The notes: a model not told the origin generated them from the sequence alone. A stretch of 64,000 bases of DNA from Roseibium aggregatum (GCF_014692675.1 NZ_JABFCZ010000015.1:62001-126000), one strand, 5' to 3'; counted from the stretch's first letter, positions 1-9,783 are shown. Numbers and translations are program-made.

Positions 1-1298
1 TCCTCCAGTTGCAGCAGGACTTCCTCGACTTCGCGGGGATAGATGTTGGTGCCGCCGGAGATGATCACGTCCTTCGACCGGTCCGTCAGGGTGACGAAGC
101 CGTCCGCATCCATCCGGCCCACATCCCCGGTCCACAGCCAGCCGTCGCGAAGGGACTTTTCCGTCGCTTCCCCGTTCTGCCAGTACCCGGCCATGACGGC
201 CGCACCGTGAACCGCGATCTCCCCGTCCTCGCCGACCGCGCAAGGCGTTCCGTCTTCCTTCAGGATCCGGACCTCGACGCAGGATTGCGCAAAGCCCACC
301 GACCCCAGCCGCTCGCGCCAGCGCGGATGGGAGCGGTCGGCGACCATGTTCCGCGGCAGGGCGGTGATCGTCATCGGGCATTCGCCCTGGCCGTAGATCT
401 GCACGAACCGGGGCCCCATGGCCGCGACCGCGTCCTCGATATCGGCCACGTACATGGGCCCGCCGCCATAGACGATGGTCCGGATGCCCTCCCCGTCAGC
501 CCCTTCCGCCTTCGCCCGGTCGACGAGGCGGCGCACCATGGTGGGTGCGGCAAACATGTGAACGCTTTTCAGGGAGCGCCCCAGCGCCAGTATTTCCGCC
601 GGATCGAAGCCGCCGCTTTCCGGCACCGAATGGGCGGCGCCGCGCAGTACATGCATGAAATTGTAGAGACCGGCGCCGTGCGACATGGGAGCGGCGTAAA
701 GCGCCACATCGTCCGTCCGGACCTCATCCACATCGACGAAATAGGAAAAGCTCATCGCATGGATATTGCCGTGGGTGATCATCACCCCCTTGGGCTGGCC
801 GGTCGTTCCTGACGTGTAGAACAGCCAGGCAAGATCGTCCCGGGCACGGGTCGCCGGCTCCGGAAGAGATTGCGCGGCCTGCAGCTCGCGAAAGCTTTCG
901 CCTTCGAGATCGATGAGTTCGGGGCCGTCAGTATGGTCATCGAGAGCGGCCTGCAGATCCAGCGCGGCCGCGGCGGACGCCACGAAGACTGCCCTGGCGC
1001 CGGCATTTTCCACGATGAAGGCGGCTTCCTTGGGATGGAGCTTGTAGTTGATCGGAACCGCGGCCCCGCCCGCATGCCAGACCGCATAAAGCAGGGCCAA
1101 ATACTCTGGAGCGTTCGGCATATAAACGGCGACCCGATCGCCCGGCTGCAGCCTGAGCTTGTCCGTTAGTCCTCCGGCGAGCCTACAAGTCTGTTCGCCA
1201 AGGGCCGAATAGGTCGCCGTCAACCGGTCGCCGGAATAAAGCGCCGGACGTTCCGGATAGAGCTGCGCGGTCCGTTGAAGCCAGATGGCGACATTCAT
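1..1298 (-). CDS. AMP-forming acyl-CoA synthetase (3' end lies beyond the left edge)
   Basis: Adenylate-forming enzyme that activates a carboxylic acid to acyl-AMP and then to acyl-CoA. About 432 codons are in the window, open to the left edge. The ATP-binding motif YTSGTTGQPKG is at about residues 159-169, YGQGECPMT at about 299, WLWTGDVGRMD at about 391 and NIYPREVEEV at about 421, all in the expected order. The missing end should hold the catalytic lysine of the C-terminal lid. The start MNVAIW is preceded by GGGAGGATTGC, a good ribosome binding site. Family is clear; the acid substrate (medium/long chain, aryl or malonate-like) cannot be read from this part. Confidence 0.9.
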   Translation of the reverse strand, partial: MNVAIWLQRTAQLYPERPALYSGDRLTATYSALGEQTCRLAGGLTDKLRLQPGDRVAVYMPNAPEYLALLYAVWHAGGAAVPINYKLHPKEAAFIVENAGARAVFVASAAAALDLQAALDDHTDGPELIDLEGESFRELQAAQSLPEPATRARDDLAWLFYTSGTTGQPKGVMITHGNIHAMSFSYFVDVDEVRTDDVALYAAPMSHGAGLYNFMHVLRGAAHSVPESGGFDPAEILALGRSLKSVHMFAAPTMVRRLVDRAKAEGADGEGIRTIVYGGGPMYVADIEDAVAAMGPRFVQIYGQGECPMTITALPRNMVADRSHPRWRERLGSVGFAQSCVEVRILKEDGTPCAVGEDGEIAVHGAAVMAGYWQNGEATEKSLRDGWLWTGDVGRMDADGFVTLTDRSKDVIISGGTNIYPREVEEVLLQLE

Positions 1299-1545
1299 GC
1301 AATCCTCCCAATCGGCAGCGTCAAGCCGCCGCTCTTGTGTTTAATTATGCAAAAGGCGCCAGCGCCGGAAAGTGACGATCTTCAGTCCGAAGACGCCAAA
1401 AATTGTTCAGATGCCGCAACCGGACGGAATACGCTTCGTTATCCTCCTGTTGCTAGGCTCTCGTTTGCCCGACCGTCGACCGGAAAGCCGCATGAGGGTA
1501 ATCTTGCAATTAAAACAATGACAACGAATTGGCTAGAAGCACTAA

Positions 1546-3153
1546 ATGTACACGTCCGTTCTGACTGCTTTAGGCGGCCTTGGCCTGTTTCTGCTCGGCA
1601 TGCAGCTCATGACCAACGGCCTTCGGTCGCTGGCCGGCAACAGGCTTCGGCAGGTCCTGAAGACGTCGACGAAAACGCCGCGAAGCGGGGCCGTCACCGG
1701 AGCGATTGTGACCGCCCTTCTGCAATCTTCCAGCGCAACCACCGTTGCCACGGTCGGTTTCGTCAGTGCCGGGCTCATGACCTTCCCTCAGGCGCTGGGG
1801 GTCATTTTCGGTGCCAACATCGGCACCACATTCACCGGCTGGATGGTCGTCATATTCGGTTTCAAGCTGAAGCTCGACGTTATCGTATTGCCGCTCGTAT
1901 TCATCGGCGTGCTGTTGAAGATTTTCGGCCCCGGAACCTGGAAAACATTCGGAACGGTGCTCGCCGGATTCAGCCTCCTGTTCATAGGCATCAGCGCCCT
2001 TCAGGACGGCATGGCCTTTTTCGAAGGCAGCGTCAGTCCCGACATCTTCCCCGGCGACACATGGTTCGGCCGCTTTGAGCTTGTCCTGATCGGCGCCGCC
2101 ATCACGATTGTCGCCCAATCGTCCAGCGCAGGCGTTGCCACGGCCCTGGTCGCGCTCACAGCAGGCGCAATCACCTTCCCGCAGGCCGCCGCGCTCGTCG
2201 TCGGGATGAACGTCGGAACGACGGCCACCGCGGCACTTGCCACCGTTGGCGGCTCCGTCGCGACCCGTCGAACCGGCTATGCCCACGTCATCTACAATCT
2301 GCTTACCGGCGTGATCGCCTTTTTCCTTCTGCCCCTTGTCGGCCATATCGCCCGGCACCTGCAAGCCAGCCCGATCGGCTTCGATCCCCAGATCGGTCTT
2401 GTCGCCTTTCACAGCTTGTTCAATATCCTCGGCGTTTTGATCGTAATCGGCGTTACACCGCAGTTCGCGCGCCTGGTCATGTTTCTGGTTCCCGCACGCG
2501 GCCCGGATCTGACGGCCCGCCTGGACCAACGCCTGCTGAAGGACCCGGCCGCCGCACTGGATGCAGCGCGCGTCACGGTGAGAGACATCAACCGGAGCGC
2601 TATGACGAGCCTTTCCCGCTTTTTGGGAAAACCGAAACCGGCCCACCCGGAACGGGAACTGGAAACCCTCCAGCAAGCCATAGAGACGACGCAGTCTTTC
2701 GCCTCCGAAATCCATACGCAACCGGCCGACGGACCGCTTTACGACGAACATCGCGCCCTGTTTCACAATCTCGATCATCTGGAACGTCTGCTGCACCGCT
2801 GCCGTCAGTCCGAGCGGATCGCGACGTTGGATGCGGATCCGGTATTGCACAAGAAGGCCACCAAACTCCGGAATGCCCTCGACGCGGCCACGGCCGCAGA
2901 CCTGACACCGGAGACATCGGTCCACTTCAATCTTCTCAGGAAGGAACTGCGCGAAAGCCGGCACAGCTATCGGTCCGAGACGATCGACCGGGCTTCACGG
3001 GACGAAATCGCGACCGACGATGCCATGGCACGCCTCGATGCCATGCGCTGGCTGCACAGGGTCACCTATCACATCTGGCGAATGTCCCATCACCAGCTCG
3101 TCGCGGAGGGTGCATTCCCGCCAGCCCCCCCTCCCCGCGGAAGCCAGGCTTGA
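1546..3153 (+). CDS. Na+/phosphate symporter family protein with PhoU-like C-terminus
   Basis: Predicted inner-membrane sodium:phosphate cotransporter (NptA/PF02690 family), 535 residues. The N-terminal two thirds has two inverted copies of the family repeat, each with a QSSSA signature: LLQSSSATTVATVGF near residue 64 and VAQSSSAGVATALVAL near residue 190. From about residue 340 the protein is hydrophilic and helical, like the PhoU-type domain often fused to these transporters. It stands alone on the plus strand between minus-strand genes. The start codon (MYTSVLTALGGLG) leads directly into the first membrane helix; no strong ribosome binding site is visible. A role in phosphate uptake or export is family knowledge. 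Confidence 0.9.
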   Translation: MYTSVLTALGGLGLFLLGMQLMTNGLRSLAGNRLRQVLKTSTKTPRSGAVTGAIVTALLQSSSATTVATVGFVSAGLMTFPQALGVIFGANIGTTFTGWMVVIFGFKLKLDVIVLPLVFIGVLLKIFGPGTWKTFGTVLAGFSLLFIGISALQDGMAFFEGSVSPDIFPGDTWFGRFELVLIGAAITIVAQSSSAGVATALVALTAGAITFPQAAALVVGMNVGTTATAALATVGGSVATRRTGYAHVIYNLLTGVIAFFLLPLVGHIARHLQASPIGFDPQIGLVAFHSLFNILGVLIVIGVTPQFARLVMFLVPARGPDLTARLDQRLLKDPAAALDAARVTVRDINRSAMTSLSRFLGKPKPAHPERELETLQQAIETTQSFASEIHTQPADGPLYDEHRALFHNLDHLERLLHRCRQSERIATLDADPVLHKKATKLRNALDAATAADLTPETSVHFNLLRKELRESRHSYRSETIDRASRDEIATDDAMARLDAMRWLHRVTYHIWRMSHHQLVAEGAFPPAPPPRGSQA

Positions 3154-3188
3154 AACCGAAGATTAGCTTGGTTACGGCCGAGGCCGGT

Positions 3189-3578
3189 CTACTGCACCGG
3201 CCCGCCGCAGATGACGTAGCTGTTGCCGCAAGCCTCCTGCGCGCCGGTGAAATACTGGTAGCAGGTGTTGTTGGATGGGCAGTAGTGCGGATACTTGGTA
3301 TCGCAGTAGCGGCAATATCCGTTGAAATAGCCGCACAGGGCCTCGCCGGGATCGGCCGAGGGACAGGACTGGGCAACGGCGGCCCCGATCCATGACGATA
3401 CCGGGGCAAAAGGCTTGGCCGACGGTTGGGAAGCGGATTGATCGGTGCGCTCCGATTGCGCCAGCAGCGGCGGACCGTCCGTCACTCCCCTCTCCTGCCC
3501 GGCCAGATCTGCGGCACCGGCAGGCCCGGAAAAAATCGACAACACCATAACGCCCAAAGCGATCCAGAACATCCTCAT
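3189..3578 (-). CDS. secreted cysteine-rich protein of unknown function
   Basis: 129 residues. The start MRMFWIALG is chosen because CAGGAGGAAAAGCC precedes it; an upstream in-frame extension has no such site. Residues 1-22 form a signal peptide ending GPAGA. The mature part has a low-complexity linker (ERTDQSASQPSAKPF) and a C-terminal domain with eight cysteines (SCPSADPGEALC, NGYC, RYC, YPHYC, NNTC, EAC, VIC) in about 55 residues. An even number of cysteines in an exported protein suggests four disulfides. No family recognised; it resembles small disulfide-rich envelope proteins of alphaproteobacteria only in general layout. Confidence 0.75.
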   Translation of the reverse strand: MRMFWIALGVMVLSIFSGPAGAADLAGQERGVTDGPPLLAQSERTDQSASQPSAKPFAPVSSWIGAAVAQSCPSADPGEALCGYFNGYCRYCDTKYPHYCPSNNTCYQYFTGAQEACGNSYVICGGPVQ

Positions 3579-3791
3579 GGCTTTTCCTCCTGAGACCCGA
3601 TACCCATGTGCCTGGATTACGGCCTTCCCATCGGCCCCGACGGTTATTGTCTTTGCCGGCATAAGGGTATGCTCACTCCCACCGGAGCATCATAAGCATT
3701 CTGGCGCTGTCGTCTGCACGTAGAACTCCGCACATCAAAGTATCAGTGCGATTTTTCTGCTTTTATTTGCGAAATTAAATTTTGATCGGGA

Positions 3792-3830
3792 AATAAAAAC
3801 GGCCTGCTCAGAAATACTCTGGGCAGGCCG
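3792..3830 (-). terminator. Rho-independent terminator of the lytic transglycosylase gene
   Basis: On the minus strand CGGCCTGC pairs with GCAGGCCG, with an inner pairing of CCAGA with TCTG, followed by TTTTTATTT. It lies 29 bases past the stop codon at 3859. Confidence 0.85.
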
Positions 3831-3858
3831 AAGAGTTTATTCGAACCGAGTACTTACG

Positions 3859-4464
3859 TCAGGTTGAGGCGAGGATAGCCTTAACCTTGCTGCAGTACCG
3901 GCTGCTTACCGGATTCATGCGTTTTGCAAAGTGGCCGGCATTGTAGCGCAGGATCGTCCCGCACAGATCGCCGGAAGCCCGCTTGTGCGCGCCGGCAAGA
4001 TAGCGCATGCCCCATTCAAGATTGGTCTGCGGATCGTAGAGCGCCCTGGCCTTGCCCCTGAACCCCAGTCCGCGCGCGGTGGCCGGCTTGATCTGCATCA
4101 GCCCGATCTCGCCTGCGCTGCCCCGGGCACGCGGGTTGAAGTTGCTTTCGACCTGGACCACGGCCATTGCAACCCGCTCCGGCACACCGTGTTTCCGTGC
4201 CGCCTTGCGGATGAGCCGGGCGTAGTTCTTGGAATGCGCCGCTGCCTTGGCCCGCGTAGAAGCACGGGCATGCCGGCCTTTCTTTGCGACGGTGATTTTT
4301 TCCGGAACTTCGGCTTCGTTCCCGAATTTACCTGAAATGAAGGTTTTCAGACCGGCGGAAGAAGCGTCTTCCGCCTGAGAAGCGCCGCCCGCATACGCGG
4401 AAAGGGAGAAGGCGGAGGCAAAGAGGAAAAGCGCTCCGACAAGTGTTTTCATAGACCGCAACAT
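3859..4464 (-). CDS. lytic transglycosylase, SLT domain
   Basis: Periplasmic enzyme that cleaves the MurNAc-GlcNAc bond of peptidoglycan, forming 1,6-anhydro ends. 201 residues: signal peptide to about residue 25 (SAYA), a basic Ala-rich linker, then a compact SLT domain from residue 83. The catalytic glutamate is E106 in VVQVESNFNPRA; GLMQIKPATA, the NLEWGMRYLAG segment and LRYNAG match the other conserved SLT motifs. Single-domain and short, like virulence-type or recycling transglycosylases. It has its own terminator. The start at 4464 has AAGGGC upstream; the ATG four codons later has none. Confidence 0.9.
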   Translation of the reverse strand: MLRSMKTLVGALFLFASAFSLSAYAGGASQAEDASSAGLKTFISGKFGNEAEVPEKITVAKKGRHARASTRAKAAAHSKNYARLIRKAARKHGVPERVAMAVVQVESNFNPRARGSAGEIGLMQIKPATARGLGFRGKARALYDPQTNLEWGMRYLAGAHKRASGDLCGTILRYNAGHFAKRMNPVSSRYCSKVKAILAST

Positions 4465-4714
4465 TCGTTGTGCCCTTGTTCTTGTTTGCGTAGTTGAGGA
4501 ATTAATTTGACGGGCAGAGACATGACCGCGCTATGGGACGAAAATCGGCCCGCTCAATTCACGAAATGTTTCAAATTATTACAAAAAATCACGACGATTA
4601 GCTTGAATTTTTACGCAATTCACGCGGAACTTGCCCTCTTTCTGGCAAAGACGGGGCAGAATAAGGCAGGGATCCGGCAAAAGACCGATATCGCTCAAAC
4701 GTTGAAAAACATGC

Positions 4715-5479
4715 TCAGGCGCCAAGAGACGGCAGCGCGGCGAGCAGGGCGTGAAGGGTTTCGACGGTCGCCTGGTCGACGATCCCGTCGACCTTCTCCT
4801 GCCGGAAATGGCGCTGGAAGGCGGCAACGGTGTGTCTGGTCCGCTCATCGAAGACGCCGTTGATCCCGACATCGTAGCCGTAGATGGCAAGCATCGACTG
4901 GATCGCCTCGACAGGCTGTCCGCTGTCCCCTTCCTGCATGAAGATGCCGCCGGACGCCTGAACCGGATCCACATAATGGCCGATGCCGTGGCGCGCCAGG
5001 AGTGCCCATGGGAATTTCTCGCCCGGATCCGCTTTCCGGTCCGGCGCCACATCCGAATGCGCAAGCACGCGCCACGGCGGGATGGAATGACGGTTGCAGA
5101 TATCCCGGGCCAGTTCGATCACGGCGTCGATCTGGGCCTGCGGGAAATCCGGATATCCACCGTCATGGCCGGGATTGACGATCTCGATCCCGATGGAGCG
5201 GGAATTGATGTCCGTTTCGCCTTTCCAGAAGCTCTTGCCGGCGTGCCAGGCGCGCCTTGCCTCCGGCACGCATTGGACGATGGCGCCGTCCTCGTAAACC
5301 ATGTAATGGGCCGACACTTCCGCGCGCGGATCGCAAAGCCGCCGCAGCGCGCCTTCGGCATCGGGCATGCCGGTATAATGCAGGATCAGCATGTCGATCG
5401 GCCCGCCGCCGGCCCGTTCGTTGTGATTGGGTGAGGGGTGAACCCTGGCCTTCACGCCGGTATCGGTGGCAACGCTCAT
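4715..5479 (-). CDS. N-acetylmuramoyl-L-alanine amidase, AmiD/Amidase_2 type, with peptidoglycan-binding domain
   Basis: 254 residues. Zinc amidase that removes the stem peptide from (anhydro)muropeptides. The Amidase_2 fold is seen in LILHYTGM (first zinc histidine, about residue 33), the SAHYMVYEDG strand, AWHAGKS, SIGIEIVNPGH, and AHSDVAPDRKADPGEKFPW with the second histidine and the Lys/Asp pair. From about residue 185 a PF01471-type peptidoglycan-binding domain follows (AIQSMLAIYGYDVGINGVFDERTRHTVAAFQRHF). No signal peptide is evident, so it may work in the cytoplasm on recycled muropeptides. The ATG overlaps the stop of the upstream gene as ATGA, implying translational coupling. Confidence 0.9.
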   Translation of the reverse strand: MSVATDTGVKARVHPSPNHNERAGGGPIDMLILHYTGMPDAEGALRRLCDPRAEVSAHYMVYEDGAIVQCVPEARRAWHAGKSFWKGETDINSRSIGIEIVNPGHDGGYPDFPQAQIDAVIELARDICNRHSIPPWRVLAHSDVAPDRKADPGEKFPWALLARHGIGHYVDPVQASGGIFMQEGDSGQPVEAIQSMLAIYGYDVGINGVFDERTRHTVAAFQRHFRQEKVDGIVDQATVETLHALLAALPSLGA

Positions 5480-6168
5480 AGGCCTCTTTCCGCGCAGATC
5501 TGCGCCCATGCCGCATTCAGCGCCGCCAGCCGGTCATTGGCAATCTGGACGAATTCCTCTGGAACGCCGCGCGCGATCAGACGATCCGGATGGGTATCGC
5601 GCACCTCGCTCCGGTATTTCGTCTTCAGGTCCTCGTTGCTTGCATCCGGCCCGAGTCCGAGCACTTCGTAAGGGTCGCTGTTTTCCCGCACATGGCGGGC
5701 CAGAACCCTGGAGAACTCGCGATCATCGAGGCCGAACACCTCTGCGACCCGCGCAAGATAGCTGATCTCGTCCTGGTGAACGACACCGTCCGCCTTGGCG
5801 ATGTAGAACAGGCCGTCCAGAATATCGAGCAGGGTCTTTCGGTCATAGGGAAACAGATCCGCCAGCTTCTTGGCATAGACCTCGAACCCGGCAACATCCT
5901 GCTGCGCCAGATTGAACAGCCGGATCACATTGCGCTCTTCGCCCGGCGGCACATGGAAGAGCTCCCGGAAAGCCAGGACCTCATCGGCCGTGACCACACC
6001 GTCGGCCTTCGCCATCTTGGCCGAAAGCGCGATCATGGCAACCGTAAAGCCCACCCGGTTCGCGCCTTCCGGCCGTGAGAGCACCAGCTGCACCAGGCGG
6101 TCGACGACCTGCGCGCCGCCCGTTTGAATGGCGGCGACAATCGTCTCCAAACTGCTCCAAACGCTCAC
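5476..6168 (-). CDS. TerB/DjlA-like protein with C-terminal J domain
   Basis: 230 residues. The N-terminal part (about 30-150) is a TerB-like helical domain with two related acidic repeats, KMAKADGVVTADEVLAFRELF and YIAKADGVVHQDEISYLARVA. The C-terminal part (about 165-230) is a J domain: DPYEVLGLGPDASNEDLKTKYR followed by the DnaK-contacting tripeptide HPD at 193-195. Layout matches DjlA-like cochaperones, but the N-terminal membrane helix of E. coli DjlA is absent, so a soluble DnaK cochaperone is likely. Its stop codon overlaps the amidase start, which puts chaperone and wall recycling enzyme in one transcript. Confidence 0.88.
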   Translation of the reverse strand: MSVWSSLETIVAAIQTGGAQVVDRLVQLVLSRPEGANRVGFTVAMIALSAKMAKADGVVTADEVLAFRELFHVPPGEERNVIRLFNLAQQDVAGFEVYAKKLADLFPYDRKTLLDILDGLFYIAKADGVVHQDEISYLARVAEVFGLDDREFSRVLARHVRENSDPYEVLGLGPDASNEDLKTKYRSEVRDTHPDRLIARGVPEEFVQIANDRLAALNAAWAQICAERGL

Positions 6169-6451
6169 ATCCGGCTCCTGGCTTTGCGTCTGTCCCCGCC
6201 CGGCACCATCCCCGCCATGCCCGGCGACGCATGTTTCGCGTTGGGTTCATCAGGTTTTATCGGCGGGTTGCTGGGATGAAAAGAAGGGGTGAATGTCATT
6301 CCGTCCCAATTCTGGCATTCCGGCAAGGTCGGTTTCAAACCTTTTAAAAATCCGATTCGCCGACGCAAGGGAAATTGCGGAGATTCACGATGGCTAAACC
6401 TATCCGCTGTAGCCTGTGGACGATTGTCAGTTTTACAGAGTTTTCGAATAA

Positions 6452-8638
6452 ATGAAGAATGGCTCCGCCAGAAGCAGTACGGTCGTCTTCAGCGTCACAA
6501 TGGCGCTCGTTCTGCTGCTTGCGTTCGGTGTTTATGCAAGCAACCGCATGCTGACCCATTGGTTGCTGGTTCGAAATATCGAACAGACGGCCGCGCTGGT
6601 TCCCTCGGCCGTCGTCTCGGCCGGGCTGACGGACGACTTCTACTCCATGCTGCCGGAAAGCGCGCCGACGGGAGCGGGCCTGCGCCTCAAGACGGAAACC
6701 GGCGCCGCGGAGAAAAGCGACAAATCGATCCGGATTCCGGACCTGCAGATGTCCGAAAAGCTGCTCTCTTTCATGTCCGCGGCGCTGCAGCCTTCCCATG
6801 TCGTCGCCAATCGCTTCGTCTCTCTGACCGACATCGAACAGGGTCCGCGCTTCGCCGACCTCCTGGCCGCAGCCTTTTCAAAAGACACCAAGGGCGCGAC
6901 ATATGACATCCGCCGCCTCGGGCTGCAGACGGCACTGGAACAGGTCGAGCTGAAAACCGGCCCTTATGCGGACGTCGAGCTGACCTGGTGGGGCAAGCTC
7001 GAAGCGGCATCCTTCCTGATTTTCCCGCAACGAGACACGGAGGGGATGGTCCGGGGCGCCCTGGTGGTCCTCCTGGACAACACCAAGCGGATCGAAAGCC
7101 TGTCGATCATTACCCTGATCAGCAGCGGCGTCATCGCGGCGCTGTGCCTGGCATCGTTCCTGTTTGCCGCCTTCCTTTTGTGGATGCGCTTCCACGACCA
7201 GGTCAAGACCAACCGCGACATCGAATTTCTGGCGCACCACGACGCCCTCACCGGACTGCCGAACCGCGCGGTGTTCAACGCACGCCTGAACGAATCCCTG
7301 CGTCTGGCCCATGCCAAGGCGAGCAACATGGGCGTGATGCTGATCGACGTCGACAAGTTCAAGGAAATCAACGACACCTACGGCCATGCGACCGGCGACA
7401 TCTTTCTCCAGATCATCGCCGACCGCCTGCGCGCTGTCTACAGCGACCACCTGGTGGCGCGCCTGTCCGGCGACGAATTCGCCGTCATGATCCAGTCGGT
7501 TTCCGACGTGGCCCGCCTGACCAAGCTCGCCTCCGACATGCTGGCGGCAACGAAGCACCCCTGCGTCATCGACGGCAAGGAAATCAAGATCTCCCTGTCG
7601 ATCGGCATCGCCCGCGCGAGCGACGGCAACTGGCGGTCTTCCCGCCTGCTTCACTGCGCCGACCTTGCCCTTTACCGGGCGAAACATTCCGGACGCTCGA
7701 CCTTCGCCTGGTATACGCCGGAGATGGACGCCGATGCTCTGAAGCGCAAGGAAATCGAGGCCGGCCTGGTCAAGGCCCTGAAATTCGATCAGTTCGAGCT
7801 CCTGTTCCAGCCGCAATACTCGCTGACCGACAATCAGCTCAAGGCCTACGAATCGCTCATCCGCTGGGAGCATCCGACGAAGGGCTCGATTTCGCCCGAC
7901 ATTTTCATTCCGGTTGCCGAAGACAGCGGCCTGATCGAAGCCATCGGCGACTGGGTTCTGACGCGCGCCTGCCAGGAAGCGGCCGGCTGGCCGGACAAGA
8001 ACCTTCGCATTGCGGTTAACGTTTCCGCCGCCCAGTTCATGGCCGGAGAAACCCACAAGAAGGTGGCACGCGCCCTGCGCGAGTCCGGGCTCGATCCGTC
8101 GCGCCTGGAAATCGAAATCACGGAAAGCCTGCTGATTTCGAATACCGATGCGGTCGTCGAAACGCTCAACCAGATCCGCGACCTTGGCGTGTCGATTGCC
8201 ATGGACGATTTCGGCACCGGCTATTCGTCGCTGAGCTATCTGAGCCGTTTCCCGTTCGACAAGATCAAGATCGACCGGTCGTTCATTCATAACCTCGGCA
8301 AGGACGCCGGAACCGATGCGATCGTCACCTCGATCATCGGCCTCGGCCGCTCTCTCGATGTCCTGATCACCGCGGAAGGGGTGGAAAACCAGGAACAGGT
8401 CACGTTGCTGCGCGCGGCAGGCTGCAACCTCGTCCAGGGCTACCTCTTCGGCCGTCCCGGATCGGTCGAAGCCCATGCCGACTTCATGGCCCGCAACGAC
8501 CCGCGCCCGGCAATGGCCCACACCAAAGCCCATGGCAGCGCCACGCAGGCAGGCGAAGCTGAGGCGAAAGCGCAAGTCGAAGCCACGGACGAAGACCGGA
8601 ACGAACAGCCGCAGCCTTCCGTCAGTGCCACAGGTTGA
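6452..8638 (+). CDS. membrane GGDEF-EAL protein (cyclic di-GMP synthase/phosphodiesterase)
   Basis: 728 residues. One membrane helix at about 10-32, a periplasmic sensor region of about 185 residues without a recognised family, a second helix at about 220-246, a GGDEF domain (about 260-425) and an EAL domain (about 440-690). The GGDEF active site reads SGDEF (338-342), a variant that is often still active. The EAL motif reads ESL (467-469) and keeps the metal-binding Glu; EITES, the DDFGTGYSSL loop and KIKIDRSF are all intact, so phosphodiesterase activity is likely. The acidic tail after residue 690 is low complexity. Monocistronic; it converges on arsH with a 3-base gap. Confidence 0.93.
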   Translation: MKNGSARSSTVVFSVTMALVLLLAFGVYASNRMLTHWLLVRNIEQTAALVPSAVVSAGLTDDFYSMLPESAPTGAGLRLKTETGAAEKSDKSIRIPDLQMSEKLLSFMSAALQPSHVVANRFVSLTDIEQGPRFADLLAAAFSKDTKGATYDIRRLGLQTALEQVELKTGPYADVELTWWGKLEAASFLIFPQRDTEGMVRGALVVLLDNTKRIESLSIITLISSGVIAALCLASFLFAAFLLWMRFHDQVKTNRDIEFLAHHDALTGLPNRAVFNARLNESLRLAHAKASNMGVMLIDVDKFKEINDTYGHATGDIFLQIIADRLRAVYSDHLVARLSGDEFAVMIQSVSDVARLTKLASDMLAATKHPCVIDGKEIKISLSIGIARASDGNWRSSRLLHCADLALYRAKHSGRSTFAWYTPEMDADALKRKEIEAGLVKALKFDQFELLFQPQYSLTDNQLKAYESLIRWEHPTKGSISPDIFIPVAEDSGLIEAIGDWVLTRACQEAAGWPDKNLRIAVNVSAAQFMAGETHKKVARALRESGLDPSRLEIEITESLLISNTDAVVETLNQIRDLGVSIAMDDFGTGYSSLSYLSRFPFDKIKIDRSFIHNLGKDAGTDAIVTSIIGLGRSLDVLITAEGVENQEQVTLLRAAGCNLVQGYLFGRPGSVEAHADFMARNDPRPAMAHTKAHGSATQAGEAEAKAQVEATDEDRNEQPQPSVSATG

Positions 8639-8641
8639 GTG

Positions 8642-9382
8642 TCAGCTCGCTCCCGACCGGTTGACCCGCGCGATCAGCTCCGCACCGGTTTCCTTCCGCT
8701 CCGAATAGCGGTCGACCAGATAGTCCTTCCGACCGCGCAGGAGCAGCGTGAACTTCATCAGTTCCTCCATGACATCGACCACCCGGTCATAGAGCCCGGA
8801 CGGTTTCATCCGCCCGTCGTCGTCGAACTGCTGGAAGGCCTTGGGGACGGATGACTGGTTCGGGATCGTGACCATGCGCATCCAGCGGCCAAGCACCCGC
8901 ATCTGATTGAGCGCATTGAACGACTGGGACCCGCCGGAAACCTGCATCAGCGCCAGCACCTTGCCCTGGGTCGGGCGAACCGCGCCGAGGCTGAGCGGGA
9001 TCCAGTCGATCTGGGTCTTCATGATGCCGGTCATGGCCCCGTGACGTTCCGGCGAACACCAGACCTGGGCTTCCGACCAGGCGCTCAGCTCGCGCAGTTC
9101 CTGCACCTTGGGATGATCCGGCCCGGTATCGTCCGGCAGCGGCAGACCGGAGGGATCGAAGATCCGCGTCTCCGCGCCGAAGGCCTGCAGCAGCCGTTCG
9201 GCTTCCTGCGCCAGAAACCGGCTGTAGGAGCGTTCGCGCAAAGACCCGTAGAGCAGCAGGATCCGCGGCGGATGGTTCAGATCTTCAGGCGTTTCCAGCT
9301 TCTGCCGGTCGATCGGCCGGAAGTGCCCGGAGGCGATATTGGGAAGATCGGAACAGTCGGGCTTTTCTGTCGTCACCGTCAC
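8642..9382 (-). CDS. arsH: arsenical resistance NADPH-dependent flavoprotein ArsH
   Basis: 246 residues from a GTG start. The GTG overlaps the arsC stop as GTGA and has AAAGGGCGC just upstream, better than the longer frame inside arsC. Flavodoxin-like FMN reductase: the phosphate-binding loop [42 protein letters not shown] and [25 protein letters not shown] are the ArsH signatures. The family oxidises trivalent organoarsenicals and reduces quinones or metals. Third gene of the arsRCH operon. Confidence 0.95.
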   Translation of the reverse strand: MTVTTEKPDCSDLPNIASGHFRPIDRQKLETPEDLNHPPRILLLYGSLRERSYSRFLAQEAERLLQAFGAETRIFDPSGLPLPDDTGPDHPKVQELRELSAWSEAQVWCSPERHGAMTGIMKTQIDWIPLSLGAVRPTQGKVLALMQVSGGSQSFNALNQMRVLGRWMRMVTIPNQSSVPKAFQQFDDDGRMKPSGLYDRVVDVMEELMKFTLLLRGRKDYLVDRYSERKETGAELIARVNRSGAS

Positions 9383-9783
9383 GCGCCCTTTTTCACCACC
9401 TCGCCGTCCTCCTTGATGAAGTCCCCGATGTCCTGCGGCAGGAGTTCCAGAACCGTTTCCGACGGCCGGCACAGGCGCACGCCCTTCTCGGAGACCACGA
9501 TCGGCCGGTTGATCAGGATCGGATGCTCCATCATGAAATCGATCAGCTCGTCATCAGACCACTTGTCCTCAGCCAGTCCCAGTTCGTCGTAAGGTGTTCC
9601 CTTCTGGCGCAGCACATCGCGCACCGGCAGCCCCATGCGCTTGATCAGGCCGACCAGTTCGTCGCGGCTCGGCGGGGTTTTCAGATATTCGATCACGGTC
9701 GGCTCGACGCCCGCCTTGCGGATCATTTCCAGCGTGTTGCGCGAGGTGCCGCATTTCGGGTTGTGGTAGATGGTCATCGTCAT
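9379..9783 (-). CDS. arsC: glutaredoxin-type arsenate reductase ArsC
   Basis: 134 residues; reduces arsenate to arsenite using glutathione and glutaredoxin. The catalytic segment is [14 protein letters not shown] with the nucleophile at Cys11. The family arginines are seen in LINRPIVV and VRLCRPSE, and the length matches plasmid-type ArsC (about 140). It begins 4 bases past the arsR stop and overlaps arsH. Its product arsenite needs an exporter, and no arsB or acr3 is present in the window. Confidence 0.95.
   Translation of the reverse strand: MTMTIYHNPKCGTSRNTLEMIRKAGVEPTVIEYLKTPPSRDELVGLIKRMGLPVRDVLRQKGTPYDELGLAEDKWSDDELIDFMMEHPILINRPIVVSEKGVRLCRPSETVLELLPQDIGDFIKEDGEVVKKGA

Noticed and set aside
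9-812. 267-codon open frame on the plus strand
   Set aside because: Antisense to the acyl-CoA synthetase, which reads through from the left edge with all adenylation motifs.
6878-8575. 565-codon open frame on the minus strand
   Set aside because: Antisense to the GGDEF-EAL gene, which has all key motifs.
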